The notes beneath the pieces were generated by a model. The model searched no databases and had not been told where the DNA came from. It was given only the letters and a program-made list of their open reading frames with translations. A stretch of DNA of 64,000 bases from UBA10649 sp963700745. GTDB taxonomy: Bacteria > Actinomycetota > Actinomycetes > S36-B12. Of this stretch, positions 9,850 to 19,000 are shown piece after piece. Location of the stretch: positions 62,001-126,000 of the forward strand of contig CAVOYT010000003.1 in NCBI GenBank assembly GCA_963700745.1, in the 5' to 3' direction. A program made the position numbers and the translations under genes. Every line of letters begins with the position of its first letter. Position 1 is the stretch's first letter.

Positions 9850-10628
9850 GGGCGCGCAGGTCCCCACTCGTAGGGGTCGTACCGCGGCTCGATGGCGGCA
9901 ATGGCCTCGGCCAGCGAGAAGGCGCCGTCGTAGAGCGCGCGGCCCACGATCGCCCCCTCGATCCCATGCGGCACCATGTCGGCCAGCTTGTGGAGGTCCT
10001 CCAGCCGGGCGATGCCCCCCGAGGCGATGATGGGGCGGTCGGTCGCCTCGCACACCTGCTTGAGCAGATGGAAGTTCGGTCCGTGCATCGTGCCGTCCTT
10101 GGCGACGTCGGTCACCACGTATCGCGCGCAGCCCGCCGCGTCCAGGCGACCGAGGGTCTCCCAGAGGTCTCCGCCCTCCTGAGTCCACCCGCGCGCCGCG
10201 AGGGTCGTGCCCCGCACGTCGAGCCCGACGGCGATCCGGTCGCCGTGCTCGCGGATGACCTTCTCGGTCCAATCCGGATCCTCCAGTGCCGCGGTTCCGA
10301 GGTTGACCCGCTCGCAGCCGGTCTCCAGCGCACGCTTGAGGGACTCGTCGTCGCGGATGCCGCCGGAGAGCTCGACTCGCACGGAGGAGCGGATGTCGCG
10401 CACCACCTCGGCGAGCAGGGGCGCGTTGGTGCCGCGGCCGAAGGCGGCATCGAGGTCCACGAGGTGGATCCACTCAGCGCCCTGCTCGACCCATGAGCGA
10501 GCCGCCTCGACGGGCGAGCCGTAGTTCGTCTCCGTCCCGGCCCTGCCCTGAACCAGGCGGACCGCCTGGCCGTCCGCGACGTCGACAGCGGGGAGCAGGA
10601 CCAGGGCCTTCGGCGGGGAGTTCATCAC
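9846..10628 (-). CDS. priA: phosphoribosyl isomerase, probably the dual HisA/TrpF enzyme PriA
   Basis: 260-residue barrel: LLPAVDVADGQAVRLVQG with the first catalytic Asp, WIHLVDLDAAFGRGTN, VELSGGIRDD, VNLGTAAL, VGLDVRG, YVVTDVAKDGTMHGPN with the second catalytic Asp, and IIASGGIARLEDL. The reaction is ProFAR isomerisation in histidine synthesis. In actinomycetes this enzyme, PriA, usually also isomerises phosphoribosyl anthranilate and replaces TrpF. The trp genes in this window lack trpF, which agrees with dual use, but substrate range cannot be proven from sequence. Adjacent starts at 10628 and 10625 are equivalent. Confidence 0.9.
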   Translation of the reverse strand: MMNSPPKALVLLPAVDVADGQAVRLVQGRAGTETNYGSPVEAARSWVEQGAEWIHLVDLDAAFGRGTNAPLLAEVVRDIRSSVRVELSGGIRDDESLKRALETGCERVNLGTAALEDPDWTEKVIREHGDRIAVGLDVRGTTLAARGWTQEGGDLWETLGRLDAAGCARYVVTDVAKDGTMHGPNFHLLKQVCEATDRPIIASGGIARLEDLHKLADMVPHGIEGAIVGRALYDGAFSLAEAIAAIEPRYDPYEWGPARP

Positions 10629-10655
10629 CCGGCGAGCCTATCCAACGGGCCGTCG

Positions 10656-11288
10656 CTACCGGACCGAGCGGACCCACGCCTCCAGGAGGGTCGCGCCCGC
10701 GTCGCCGGACTTCTCGGGATGGAACTGGGTGGCGCACAGCGGGCCGTTCTCCACAGCCGACACGAAGTCCTGGCCGTGGTGCGTCCAGCTGACCAGCGGC
10801 GAGAGTCGGCGCGGATCCCGCTGCCCGAGGGTCCAGTCCGTGACCGCGTACGAGTGGACGAAGTAGAAGCGTTCGTCACGCACGTCGGCGAAGAGCGTCG
10901 AGCCGGTCGGTGCACGCACGGTGTTCCAGCCCATGTGCGGCAGCACGTCTGCTCGGAGCTCCTCGACGACCCCGGGCCACTCCCCCAGTCCGTCGGTCTC
11001 GAGCCCATGCTCCACGCCCCGCTCGAACAGCACCTGCATCCCGACGCAGATCCCCAGGACCGGTCGGCCGCCGGCAAGCCGACGGTCGACGATCACGTCG
11101 CCGCGCACGGCCCGGATCCCCTCCATGCACGCCGCGAAGGCCCCGACGCCCGGCACGACCAGCGCGTCCGCCGCCATGGCGGTGTCGAAGTCATCGGTCA
11201 CCACCACGTCGGCCCCGACGCGTTCGAGCGCTCGCTGGGCCGACCGCAGATTCCCGGATCCGTAGTCGAGGACGACGACGGAGGTCAC
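10656..11288 (-). CDS. hisH: imidazole glycerol phosphate synthase, glutaminase subunit
   Basis: HisH hydrolyses glutamine and channels ammonia to HisF. The 210-residue class I amidotransferase has VVVLDYGSGNLRSAQRALE, VVPGVGAF, the nucleophile Cys in ILGICVGMQVLFE, MGWNTV, FYFVHSYAV and the catalytic His-Glu pair in QFHPEKSGDAG. The GTG at 11288 overlaps the hisB stop (GTGA). A 27-base gap, the longest in this operon, separates it from hisA. Confidence 0.97.
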   Translation of the reverse strand: MTSVVVLDYGSGNLRSAQRALERVGADVVVTDDFDTAMAADALVVPGVGAFAACMEGIRAVRGDVIVDRRLAGGRPVLGICVGMQVLFERGVEHGLETDGLGEWPGVVEELRADVLPHMGWNTVRAPTGSTLFADVRDERFYFVHSYAVTDWTLGQRDPRRLSPLVSWTHHGQDFVSAVENGPLCATQFHPEKSGDAGATLLEAWVRSVR

Positions 11289-11887
11289 GACGCCGGTGGG
11301 GTGAGAGTGCCCTTGGTCGACGGGACGCCAACGACGCGGGGGTCGACCTCGACGGCGGCGCGCAGCGCCCGAGCCACCGACTTGAACTGGGCCTCGACCA
11401 CGTGGTGCGCGTTGCGCCCGGAGAGCACCCGCACGTGGAGCGTGATCTGCGCCGTAGCCACGATCGACTCCCAGATGTGTCGTGTCAGCGTGGTGTCGTA
11501 GCTGCCGATCAACTCGACGAGGTCGGGCTCCTCGTGCACCAGGTACGGCCGGCCGGACAGATCGACGGCTGACTGCACGAGGCACTCGTCCAGCGGCACC
11601 AGGGCGTCTCCGAAACGTCGAAGGCCCGCACGATCGCCCAGTGCCTCGTTGATCGCCTGTCCGACGGCGAGAGCGGTGTCCTCGACGGTGTGGTGAGCAT
11701 CGACGTCGAGGTCACCGGAGGTCCTCACCACGAGATCGAGCCCGCCGTGCTTCGCCAGCTGCGACAGCATGTGATCGAAGAAGGGGACACCCGTCTCGAT
11801 GGTGCTCGAACCCGTCCCGTCGAGTTCCAGCTCCACGAGCACGCTGCTCTCCTTGGTGCTGCGCTCGACGCGCGCGGTGCGACTCAT
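11285..11887 (-). CDS. hisB: imidazoleglycerol-phosphate dehydratase
   Basis: HisB dehydrates IGP to imidazole acetol phosphate. It is monofunctional (200 residues, no phosphatase domain). Diagnostic are GVPFFDHMLSQLAKHGGLDL, DLDVDAHHTVEDTALAVGQA with the Mn-binding His and Glu residues, GDALVPLDE, and LSGRNAHHVVEAQFKSVARA carrying the second metal-binding set. The ATG at 11887 overlaps the hisC stop (ATGA). Confidence 0.97.
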   Translation of the reverse strand: MSRTARVERSTKESSVLVELELDGTGSSTIETGVPFFDHMLSQLAKHGGLDLVVRTSGDLDVDAHHTVEDTALAVGQAINEALGDRAGLRRFGDALVPLDECLVQSAVDLSGRPYLVHEEPDLVELIGSYDTTLTRHIWESIVATAQITLHVRVLSGRNAHHVVEAQFKSVARALRAAVEVDPRVVGVPSTKGTLTPPAS

Positions 11888-13008
11888 CTGCGGCCTTCCT
11901 GATCGTCGGAGCTGGTCGTCTCCAGCAGCGCCCGCCTGAACATATCGTTCTCCGCGGGCGTTCCCACCGAGACCCGCAGCCACCCGTCGGGTCCCGTCTG
12001 CCGGATCAGCACACCTCGCTCCAGCAGTCCGTTCCAGACGGCAGCGCGATCCGCGAACATGCCGAACAGGATGAAGTTGGCGTCGCTGGGGGCGACGGTG
12101 AAGCCCTGCTCCGCCAGCCAATCGGCAAGGGCGTCCCGCTCGCGCCGCAGGAGGTCCACCTGAGCCTGCAGGATGCCGACGTGCTGGAGGGCCGTCATGG
12201 CGATCGCCTGGGTGACGGCCGACAGATGGTAGGGCAGCCGGACGACCTTCAGCGTCTCGACGACACGGGCGTCGGCAACCAGGGCGTAGCCCACTCGCGC
12301 GCCGGCCAGCGCGAACGCCTTGCTCATCGTTCGGGTCACAATCAGGTTCGGGAGCTCTCGGAACAGGGAGCATGCGCTGGGCACGTCGTCGTGCCGGAAC
12401 TCGGCGTAGGCCTCGTCGACGACGACCATGGCGTTCACCCCGAGCGCGGCCGTGCCGATCGCCCGGATGTCGCCCAGCGGCAGCGCGGTTCCGGTCGGAT
12501 TGTTGGGGGACGTCAGCAGGATCAGTGTCGGCCGGCGATGCCGGATGACGTCCACGGCGGCGGCCACGTCGATTCCGAAGTCGTCCATCCGCTGGTACGC
12601 CTCGAGATCGGTGAACGTGTCACGCGCGTACTCCGGGTACATGGAGTACGTCGGGTCGAACGTGATCGCCAGGCGACCCGGACCGCCAAAGGCCAGGAAC
12701 AGGTGGTGCATGACCTCGTTGGATCCGTTCGCCGCCCAGACCTGCGATGCGGGAACTCGGACCCCCGACTCCTCGGCGACATAGTCCGCCAGGGCCTGTC
12801 GCAGTTCCTCCGCATCCCGATCCGGGTACCGATTCAGGCCTCCGGCGGCCCGTGCGACCGCCGCGCCCATGGCGGATGCGAGGTCCGGCGGCAGGCTGAA
12901 CGGGTTCTCGTTGACGTTGAGCCGCGCCGGCACGTCCAACTGCGGCGCGCCGTACGAGGAGACGCCCACCAGGTCCGCTCGGATCGGGGGCTCGAACTCG
13001 GCGTTCAC
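11884..13008 (-). CDS. hisC: histidinol-phosphate aminotransferase
   Basis: A PLP enzyme that transfers amino groups between glutamate and imidazole acetol phosphate. 374 residues of fold type I: LNVNENPFSLPP near the start, ANGSNEVMHHLFLAFGGPG, TSPNNPTGTALP, VVVDEAYAEF with the PLP Asp/Tyr, TRTMSKAFALAGARVGYA with the Schiff-base lysine in TMSKAF, and DGWLRVSVGTPAEN at the end. The GTG at 13008 overlaps the hisD stop (GTGA). Aromatic aminotransferase activity is sometimes shared by this family and cannot be excluded. Confidence 0.96.
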   Translation of the reverse strand: MNAEFEPPIRADLVGVSSYGAPQLDVPARLNVNENPFSLPPDLASAMGAAVARAAGGLNRYPDRDAEELRQALADYVAEESGVRVPASQVWAANGSNEVMHHLFLAFGGPGRLAITFDPTYSMYPEYARDTFTDLEAYQRMDDFGIDVAAAVDVIRHRRPTLILLTSPNNPTGTALPLGDIRAIGTAALGVNAMVVVDEAYAEFRHDDVPSACSLFRELPNLIVTRTMSKAFALAGARVGYALVADARVVETLKVVRLPYHLSAVTQAIAMTALQHVGILQAQVDLLRRERDALADWLAEQGFTVAPSDANFILFGMFADRAAVWNGLLERGVLIRQTGPDGWLRVSVGTPAENDMFRRALLETTSSDDQEGRR

Positions 13009-14327
13009 TCGCGGTCGCCGCGGGTCGCCACCCGGATGCGAATGGCATCCCCGTGGCCCGGCAGGTCCTCCGCGGACGACAGCGCGAGCACGTGCGGGGC
13101 GACGTCGCGGAGGGCGGACTCGTCGTAGTCAACGATGTGGATCCCGCGGAGGAAGGACTGCACCGACAGCCCCGAGGAGTGGCGCGCGGAGCCCGCGGTC
13201 GGCAGGACGTGGTTCGACCCCGCCGCGTAGTCGCCCAATGACACGGGCGAGTAGGTGCCGACGAAGATGGCCCCGGCGTTGCGCACCCGCATGGCCCACT
13301 CGCGCGCGTCGCGCGTGTGAATCTCCAGATGCTCTGCCGCGTAGGCGTCGACGAGCCGCAGCCCCGCTTCCAGATCGTCGACCAGGAGGATGGCGCTCTG
13401 GGTACCCGTGAGCGCCTCGGTGATCCGTTCGATGTGCTTGGTCAACGAGACCTGGCGGATGACCTCGGACTCAACGGCATCGGCAAGGGGCTCGGAGTCG
13501 GTGACCAGAACCGCCGCGGCGACGACGTCGTGCTCCGCCTGGCTGATCAGGTCGGCAGCCACGTGGGCGGCATCCGCGGTGTCGTCGGCCAGGATCGCGA
13601 TCTCCGTGGGTCCGGCCTCGGAGTCGATCCCGATGATGCCCTGCAGAGCCCGCTTGGCCGCGGTGACGTAGATGTTCCCGGGCCCGGTCACGAGGTCGAC
13701 CGGCTCGCAGCGGCCACCCCCGGGCAGGTCGACGCCGTAGGCGAGCATCGCGACCGCCTGGGCGCCCCCGACGGCATAGACCTCCTCCACCCCGAGAAGG
13801 GCGCAGGCGGCGAGGATCGTCGGGTGCGGCCATCCGTCGAAGTCTCGCTGGGGAGGCGAGACAACAGCCAGCGACGGGACGCCGGCCAACTGTGCCGGGA
13901 CGACGTTCATGATCACGCTGCTGGGGTACACGGCCCGGCCACCGGGAACGTAGAGACCCACCCGCTCGACCGGAAGCCAACGCTCGGTCACGGACCCGCC
14001 TGGAACGACCACGGTCGTGGTGTCGACGCGCCGCTGGTCAGCATGCACCTTCCGCGCCCGCGAGATGGACTCCAGCAGGGCCGCCCGCACCGTCGGATCG
14101 AGATCGGCAGCGGCCTGTTCGAGTCGCTCCGCCGGAACGCGAAGTGACGGGGGTCGGACGCCGTCGAGCTTCTCCGTCCACCGAAGGACAGCCGAGGCAC
14201 CCTCCGTCTGCACGTCGCCCAATATCGGCCGGATATGCGCCTCGGCGTCGGCGACGTCCATCGCCGCCCGCGGGATCACAGCCCGCGGATCAGCGTGCGA
14301 ACCGCGAAGGTCGATGCGACGAATCAC
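13005..14327 (-). CDS. hisD: histidinol dehydrogenase
   Basis: Zn/NAD enzyme for the last two oxidation steps to histidine. It is full length at 440 residues: GLYVPGGRAVYPSSVIMNV, YAVGGAQAVAMLAYG, LVTGPGNIYVTAAKR, DSEAGPTEIAILAD, ISQAEHD with the zinc ligands Gln and His, AAEHLEIHT and GSNHVLPT. The GTG at 14327 is first in the hisDCBHAF operon. A TAAGGT hexamer ends 6 bases before the GTG with no ribosome-binding site between, which is the layout of a leaderless transcript in actinomycetes. Confidence 0.97.
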   Translation of the reverse strand: MIRRIDLRGSHADPRAVIPRAAMDVADAEAHIRPILGDVQTEGASAVLRWTEKLDGVRPPSLRVPAERLEQAAADLDPTVRAALLESISRARKVHADQRRVDTTTVVVPGGSVTERWLPVERVGLYVPGGRAVYPSSVIMNVVPAQLAGVPSLAVVSPPQRDFDGWPHPTILAACALLGVEEVYAVGGAQAVAMLAYGVDLPGGGRCEPVDLVTGPGNIYVTAAKRALQGIIGIDSEAGPTEIAILADDTADAAHVAADLISQAEHDVVAAAVLVTDSEPLADAVESEVIRQVSLTKHIERITEALTGTQSAILLVDDLEAGLRLVDAYAAEHLEIHTRDAREWAMRVRNAGAIFVGTYSPVSLGDYAAGSNHVLPTAGSARHSSGLSVQSFLRGIHIVDYDESALRDVAPHVLALSSAEDLPGHGDAIRIRVATRGDRE

Positions 14328-14346
14328 GCATCTACCTTACGCTGCC
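14328..14346. promoter_or_regulatory. candidate symmetric bidirectional leaderless promoter
   Basis: Only 19 bases separate the hisD GTG (minus) from the LON-gene ATG (plus). The centre, 14333-14339, is TACCTTA. On the plus strand TACCTT is a TAnnnT -10 element 8 bases before the ATG; on the minus strand TAAGGT is one 6 bases before the GTG. No Shine-Dalgarno sequence fits for either gene, so both transcripts may start at or next to the start codon. The -35 regions would lie inside the opposite coding sequences. Seen directly: spacing and hexamers. Promoter activity is inference. Confidence 0.6.
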
Positions 14347-15027
14347 ATGGTGCCCGCGACCTTGCCGCTCTTCCCGCTGAACACCCCCCTGGTCCCGGGA
14401 CTGGTGCTGCCGCTGCACATCTTCGAGCCCCGCTACCGGCAGCTCGTGGAGGAACTGCTCGCGATCCCGGACGAGGACGAGCGGGAGTTCGGGATCGTCG
14501 CCGTGCGTGAGGGCCGCGAGGTCGGCCGGGATGGCGTGGACGCGCTGTACCCCGTGGGCACCGCGACCGTGCTGCGGCAGGCGGACCGGCACGACGACGG
14601 TCGCTACGACGTCGTCACGACCGGGAGCCGGCGGTTCCGGCTCGTCGACCTCGACGACCGGCAGCCACTACTGCGAGGGACCGTGGAGTTCCTGGACGAT
14701 GTCACCGACCCGGCCGATGCCCTCCTGGCCGGTCCCGTGGCCGCGCGCTTCCACGCCTACCGGGCCGCCCTCAGCGGGCAGGTCGTCTCGCCGGCCGAAC
14801 CGGACGAGGACACGGACCTCCCCGACGACCCCACGGTGCTCTCCTACCTCGTCACGGCAGCCATGGTGCTGCCCTCCGAGGAGCGGCAGCTCCTGCTGTC
14901 CGCCGGATCCACCGCCGAACGGCTGACCCTCGCCCGGGCGCTGCTCGCTCGCGAGACGGCCCTGATCTCCGCACTGTCGGCCGTCCCGGCGATCGACATC
15001 CCGGGCGTGGCCCCGTCCGCCAACTGA
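14347..15027 (+). CDS. LON substrate-binding-domain protein
   Basis: 226 residues resembling the N-terminal substrate-recognition domain of Lon protease without ATPase or protease parts. It opens LPLFPLNTPLVPGLVLPLHI and FEPRYRQLVEELL, the family signature. Stand-alone LON-domain proteins are common in actinomycetes; the role is unknown, perhaps protein quality control. The ATG at 14347 is the only start compatible with the conserved first strand. One base separates its stop from the ybaK start, so the two form an operon. Confidence 0.88.
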   Translation: MVPATLPLFPLNTPLVPGLVLPLHIFEPRYRQLVEELLAIPDEDEREFGIVAVREGREVGRDGVDALYPVGTATVLRQADRHDDGRYDVVTTGSRRFRLVDLDDRQPLLRGTVEFLDDVTDPADALLAGPVAARFHAYRAALSGQVVSPAEPDEDTDLPDDPTVLSYLVTAAMVLPSEERQLLLSAGSTAERLTLARALLARETALISALSAVPAIDIPGVAPSAN

Positions 15028-15028
15028 C

Positions 15029-15514
15029 GTGGCCAGGCGCGAGCAGGGCACGCCCGCGACCGTCGCGCTGTCGCGGGCCGGCATCGCCTTCACGACGCAC
15101 TCGTACGACCACGACCCGCGGCAGGAGAGCTTCGGCCACGAGGCAGCGGACGCGCTCGGCCTCTCGACGCTCGAGGTGTTCAAGACGCTGCTGGCCAAGG
15201 TCGACGGGTCGGCCGTGGTCGCGGTCGTACCGGTTGCTGGCACCCTGGACCTGAAGGCGCTGGCGGTGGCGGCCGGCGGACGGCGGGCCGAGATGTGCGA
15301 CCGGGCCACTGCCCAGAGGCTGACCGGCTACGTCATCGGCGGGATCTCCCCGATCGGACAGAAGCGCGCGCTGCCCACCTATGTGGACGAGAGCGTCCTC
15401 GTCCTCGACCAGGTCTATGTCAGTGGCGGTCGACGCGGCCTGGACGTCGGCCTGTCGCCATCCGACCTCGTGGCGATCACCAACGCCACCTGCGCGCCCA
15501 TCGGACGCGGCTAG
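15029..15514 (+). CDS. ybaK: YbaK/EbsC-type aminoacyl-tRNA deacylase
   Basis: 161 residues of the YbaK/ProX editing fold, which hydrolyses mischarged tRNA, classically Cys-tRNA(Pro). Motifs: ALSRAGIAFTTHSYDHDP, ALGLSTLEVFKTLLAKVDGS with the conserved Lys, AVVPVAGTLDLKALA, and TGYVIGGISPIGQKRALPT with the catalytic GGxSPxG loop. GTG start at 15029. Its TAG overlaps the convergent DUF2567 stop in CTAG. The precise tRNA substrate is inferred from the family. Confidence 0.93.
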   Translation: MARREQGTPATVALSRAGIAFTTHSYDHDPRQESFGHEAADALGLSTLEVFKTLLAKVDGSAVVAVVPVAGTLDLKALAVAAGGRRAEMCDRATAQRLTGYVIGGISPIGQKRALPTYVDESVLVLDQVYVSGGRRGLDVGLSPSDLVAITNATCAPIGRG

Positions 15515-16032
15515 GACGCTCGGGCTTCGCGACGCGCGGCACGGACCTCGCTGACCCAGTCTCCCAGCGCGAGGATTGTGACGACGGCCGCCGAGGCCAG
15601 CCCCCACATCACGAACATGCCCGGCATCGAGACATTCAGGGGCGCGTCGATGACGAGATCCTCGGTGGTCGTCGCACTCAGTCCCTCGATGTCGACGGAC
15701 CCGAGCCGGGTACCGACGAACCACATCGCCGCGGTACCCACCGCGCTGGCGAGCAGGGCGGCGACGAGGACGCTCAGCAGGCGGTCACGGCGCATGTTGG
15801 CCAACCCGATGGTGATGGCAACGCCGGCGATGGCGGCCAGCAGCCCGAATGCCACGTCGGACGCCAGGTAGCCCTCGGGCTGGTAGTTCTGGGGGAAGCT
15901 GACACCGGGCTGCACGACCAACGGCACCCGCGGGGCCAGCTGCCACCACACCACGCCAAGAGCCATGCCGCTCACTGCGCCCACGATGAGGCCCGCGAGG
16001 ATGACCGCGGGGGCCTTGCGTCTCCCGTTCAT
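15511..16032 (-). CDS. DUF2567 membrane protein
   Basis: 173 residues with four predicted membrane segments (about 8-28, 60-80, 85-108 and 140-160). After the first segment comes WWQLAPRVPLVVQPG, characteristic of actinobacterial DUF2567 proteins. Function is unknown. Seven bases separate its ATG from the dnaE stop, so it is probably the tail of the dnaE transcript. No catalytic residues are apparent. Confidence 0.8.
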   Translation of the reverse strand: MNGRRKAPAVILAGLIVGAVSGMALGVVWWQLAPRVPLVVQPGVSFPQNYQPEGYLASDVAFGLLAAIAGVAITIGLANMRRDRLLSVLVAALLASAVGTAAMWFVGTRLGSVDIEGLSATTTEDLVIDAPLNVSMPGMFVMWGLASAAVVTILALGDWVSEVRAARREARAS

Positions 16033-16039
16033 GCAGGCC

Positions 16040-19000
16040 CTATCCCAGACAGCTTGGGCCGAGCAACGCCTTGAGGTCGCCGTAGAGGGCCGGCGAGGGC
16101 GTCACGCGCAAGCGATCGTCGAGCCGCAGCACCGTGGTCTTCGCCCCTCCGGTGAGGTGCAGGTGGACCTCGGTGGTGCCGGGATGCCCGGCCAGGATCT
16201 CCTTCAGACGGTCCACCAACGGCGGGATGCACCGTGAGGCGGCCATGCTGAGCCGAACCGGGCCACTGGTCGCCTCGGTGAGGTCTGGCTGCGATACCTC
16301 GAGCGCGATCAGCCGGACGCCGTCGTCGTCGCTGCGGTCGACCCGAGCCCGGACGATGATGACGCAGTCGTCCACGAGCAGCGTGCTGACCGCGGTGTAG
16401 GTCTGGGGGAAGACCAGGATGTCGACGGCGCCCTCGAGGTCCTCCAGGGTGACGATCGCCCAGGGCGAGCCCTTCTTGGTGGTCTTTCGCTGAACGGAGG
16501 TGACCAGTCCGCCCACAGTGGCGACCGTCGAGTCCGCGTGCTCGTCCATGATGACGGCCGCGATCGTCCGATCGGTGAGCTGGGCGAGGACCCGTTCGGC
16601 TCCGTGCAACGGGTGATCGGACACGTACAGACCGAGCATCTCCCGCTCGTGGGCCAGCAGGACCGACTTCTCCCACTCCCCGACCGGGATGTCGCCCCGC
16701 GGCACCAACGCCTCGTCGTCGTCGGCCTCAAGCCCTCCGAAGAGGTCGAACTGCCCATGTGACTCGGCCCGTTTGATGTCGACGGCGGCATCGACGACCA
16801 GTTCGTGGATCTGGACCAGGCCCTTCCGGGTGTGGCCGAGTGAGTCGAACGCCCCGGACTTGATCAGCGACTCGACCACCCGCTTGTTGCAGACCGATGC
16901 GTCCACCTTGGCGATGAAGTCGTGGAAGTCGGCGAACCTGCCGACCCGCCGCCGCGTCACCAGGATGGACTCCACGACGTTGCCGCCGACATTGCGGATG
17001 GCCGAGAGCCCGAACCGGATGTCCGTCCCGCGTGGCGTGAAGTCGAAGTCGGAGTCGTTGACGTCCGGCGGCAGCACCTTGATGCCCATCTTCCGGCACT
17101 CATTGAGGTAGACGGCGGACTTGTCCTTGTCGTCCTTGACTGACGTCAGCAGCCCCGCCATGTACTCGGCGGGGTAGTTCGCCTTCAGGAATGCGGTCCA
17201 GTAGGACACGAGCCCGTATCCGGCGGTGTGCGCCTTGTTGAACGCGTAGTCGGAGAAGGGGACGAGGATCTCCCACAAGGTGCTGATCGCGCCGTCGGAG
17301 TAGCCATTCGCCCGCATGCCATCGCGGAACGGAACGAACTCCTTGTCGAGGATCTCCTTCTTCTTCTTGCCCATCGCCCGTCGGAGGAGATCAGCGGCGC
17401 CCAGCGAGTAGCCCGCCAGCTTCTGGGCGATCGCCATGACCTGCTCCTGATAGACGATCAGGCCGTAGGTGTCTCCGAGGATCTCCTGCAGGGGCTCCGC
17501 CAGCTCGGGATGGATGGGCACGACAGGCTTGCGGCCGTTCTTGCGGTCGGCGTAGTCGTTGTGCGCATTGGCGCCCATGGGCCCGGGTCGGTACAGCGCA
17601 AGGACGGCGGAGATGTCCTCGAAGTTGTCCGGCTGCATGGACCGCAGCAGGGCCCGCATGGGGCCGCCGTCCAGCTGGAAGACGCCGAGCGTGTCGCCTC
17701 TCGTCAGCAGGTCGTAGGTAGGTCGGTCGTCAAGCCCGAGCTCCTCCAGCACGATGACTTCGCCGCGGTTCGTCTCGATGTTGCGCAGGCAGTCGTCAAG
17801 AACCGTGAGGTTGCGCAGCCCCAGGAAGTCCATCTTGAGCAGTCCGAGGGACTCGCAGGCGCCCATGTCGAACTGGGTGATGACCGCGCCGTCCTGCTCG
17901 CGTCGCCAGACCGGCAGCACGTCGAGCAGGGGCTCCCGGCACAGGATGACACCGGCGGCATGGACGCCGGGCTGGCGCTTGAGTCCCTCGAGGCCCTTGG
18001 CCGTGTCGACGACTCGCTTGGCATCCTCGTCCGACTCGTACAGCGCCCGGAACTCGGCCGCCTCCCCGTACCGGGGGTTCTTGGGGTCGAAGGCACCGGA
18101 CAGCGACACGTCCTTCCCCATCACCGCGGGGGGCATCGCCTTCGTGATCCGGTCGCCGAGGGCATAGGGATGGCCAAGTACGCGGGCGCTGTCCTTGATC
18201 GCGGCCTTCGCCTTGATCGACCCGTAGGTGACGATCTGCGCGACCCGCTCCTCGCCGTAGGTCTCAGTCGCGTAGCGGATCATGTCCGACCGGCGCCGCT
18301 CGTCGAAGTCCATGTCGATGTCGGGCATCGAGATGCGCTCAGGGTTGAGGAACCGCTCGAACAGCAGCCCGTGCTTGATCGGATCGAGCTCAGTGATGCC
18401 CAGCGCGTAGGCGATCATCGCCCCGGCGGCAGATCCGCGGCCGGGTCCGACGCGGATGCCGCTCTCCTTGGCGTGCCGTACGAGGTCGGCCGTGACCAGG
18501 AAGTAGCCCGGGAAGCCCATCTGGATGATGACGCCGACCTCGTACTCCGCCTGGCGGCGCACGTTGTCGGGAACGGCATTGTTGTACCGGCGCTGAAGTC
18601 CGAGTTCGACCTCCTTGACCAGCCAGGAGTCCTCGCTCTCCCCCGCGGGCACGGGGAACTGCGGCATGAGGTTCGCGCCCTCGTTGAACTCGACGTGGCA
18701 GCGTTCGGCGATCAGGAGGGTGTTGTCACACGCCTCGGGCAGCTCGGCCCACACCTGCCGCATCTCCGCGCCCGACTTGACGTAGAAGTCGCGGGCGTCG
18801 AAGCGGAATCGCTTCGGATCGTCCATCGTCGTGCGGGTGCCGATGCACAGGAGGACATCGTGCGTGTCGGCGTCGGAGGCGTGCACGTAGTGCAGGTCGT
18901 TCGTGGCGACGAGCGGAAGGTCCAGCGCCCGGGCGATGCGCAGCAGGTCCTCGCGGAATCGCCGCTCGATCGCCAGTCCGTGGTCCATGACTTCACAGAA

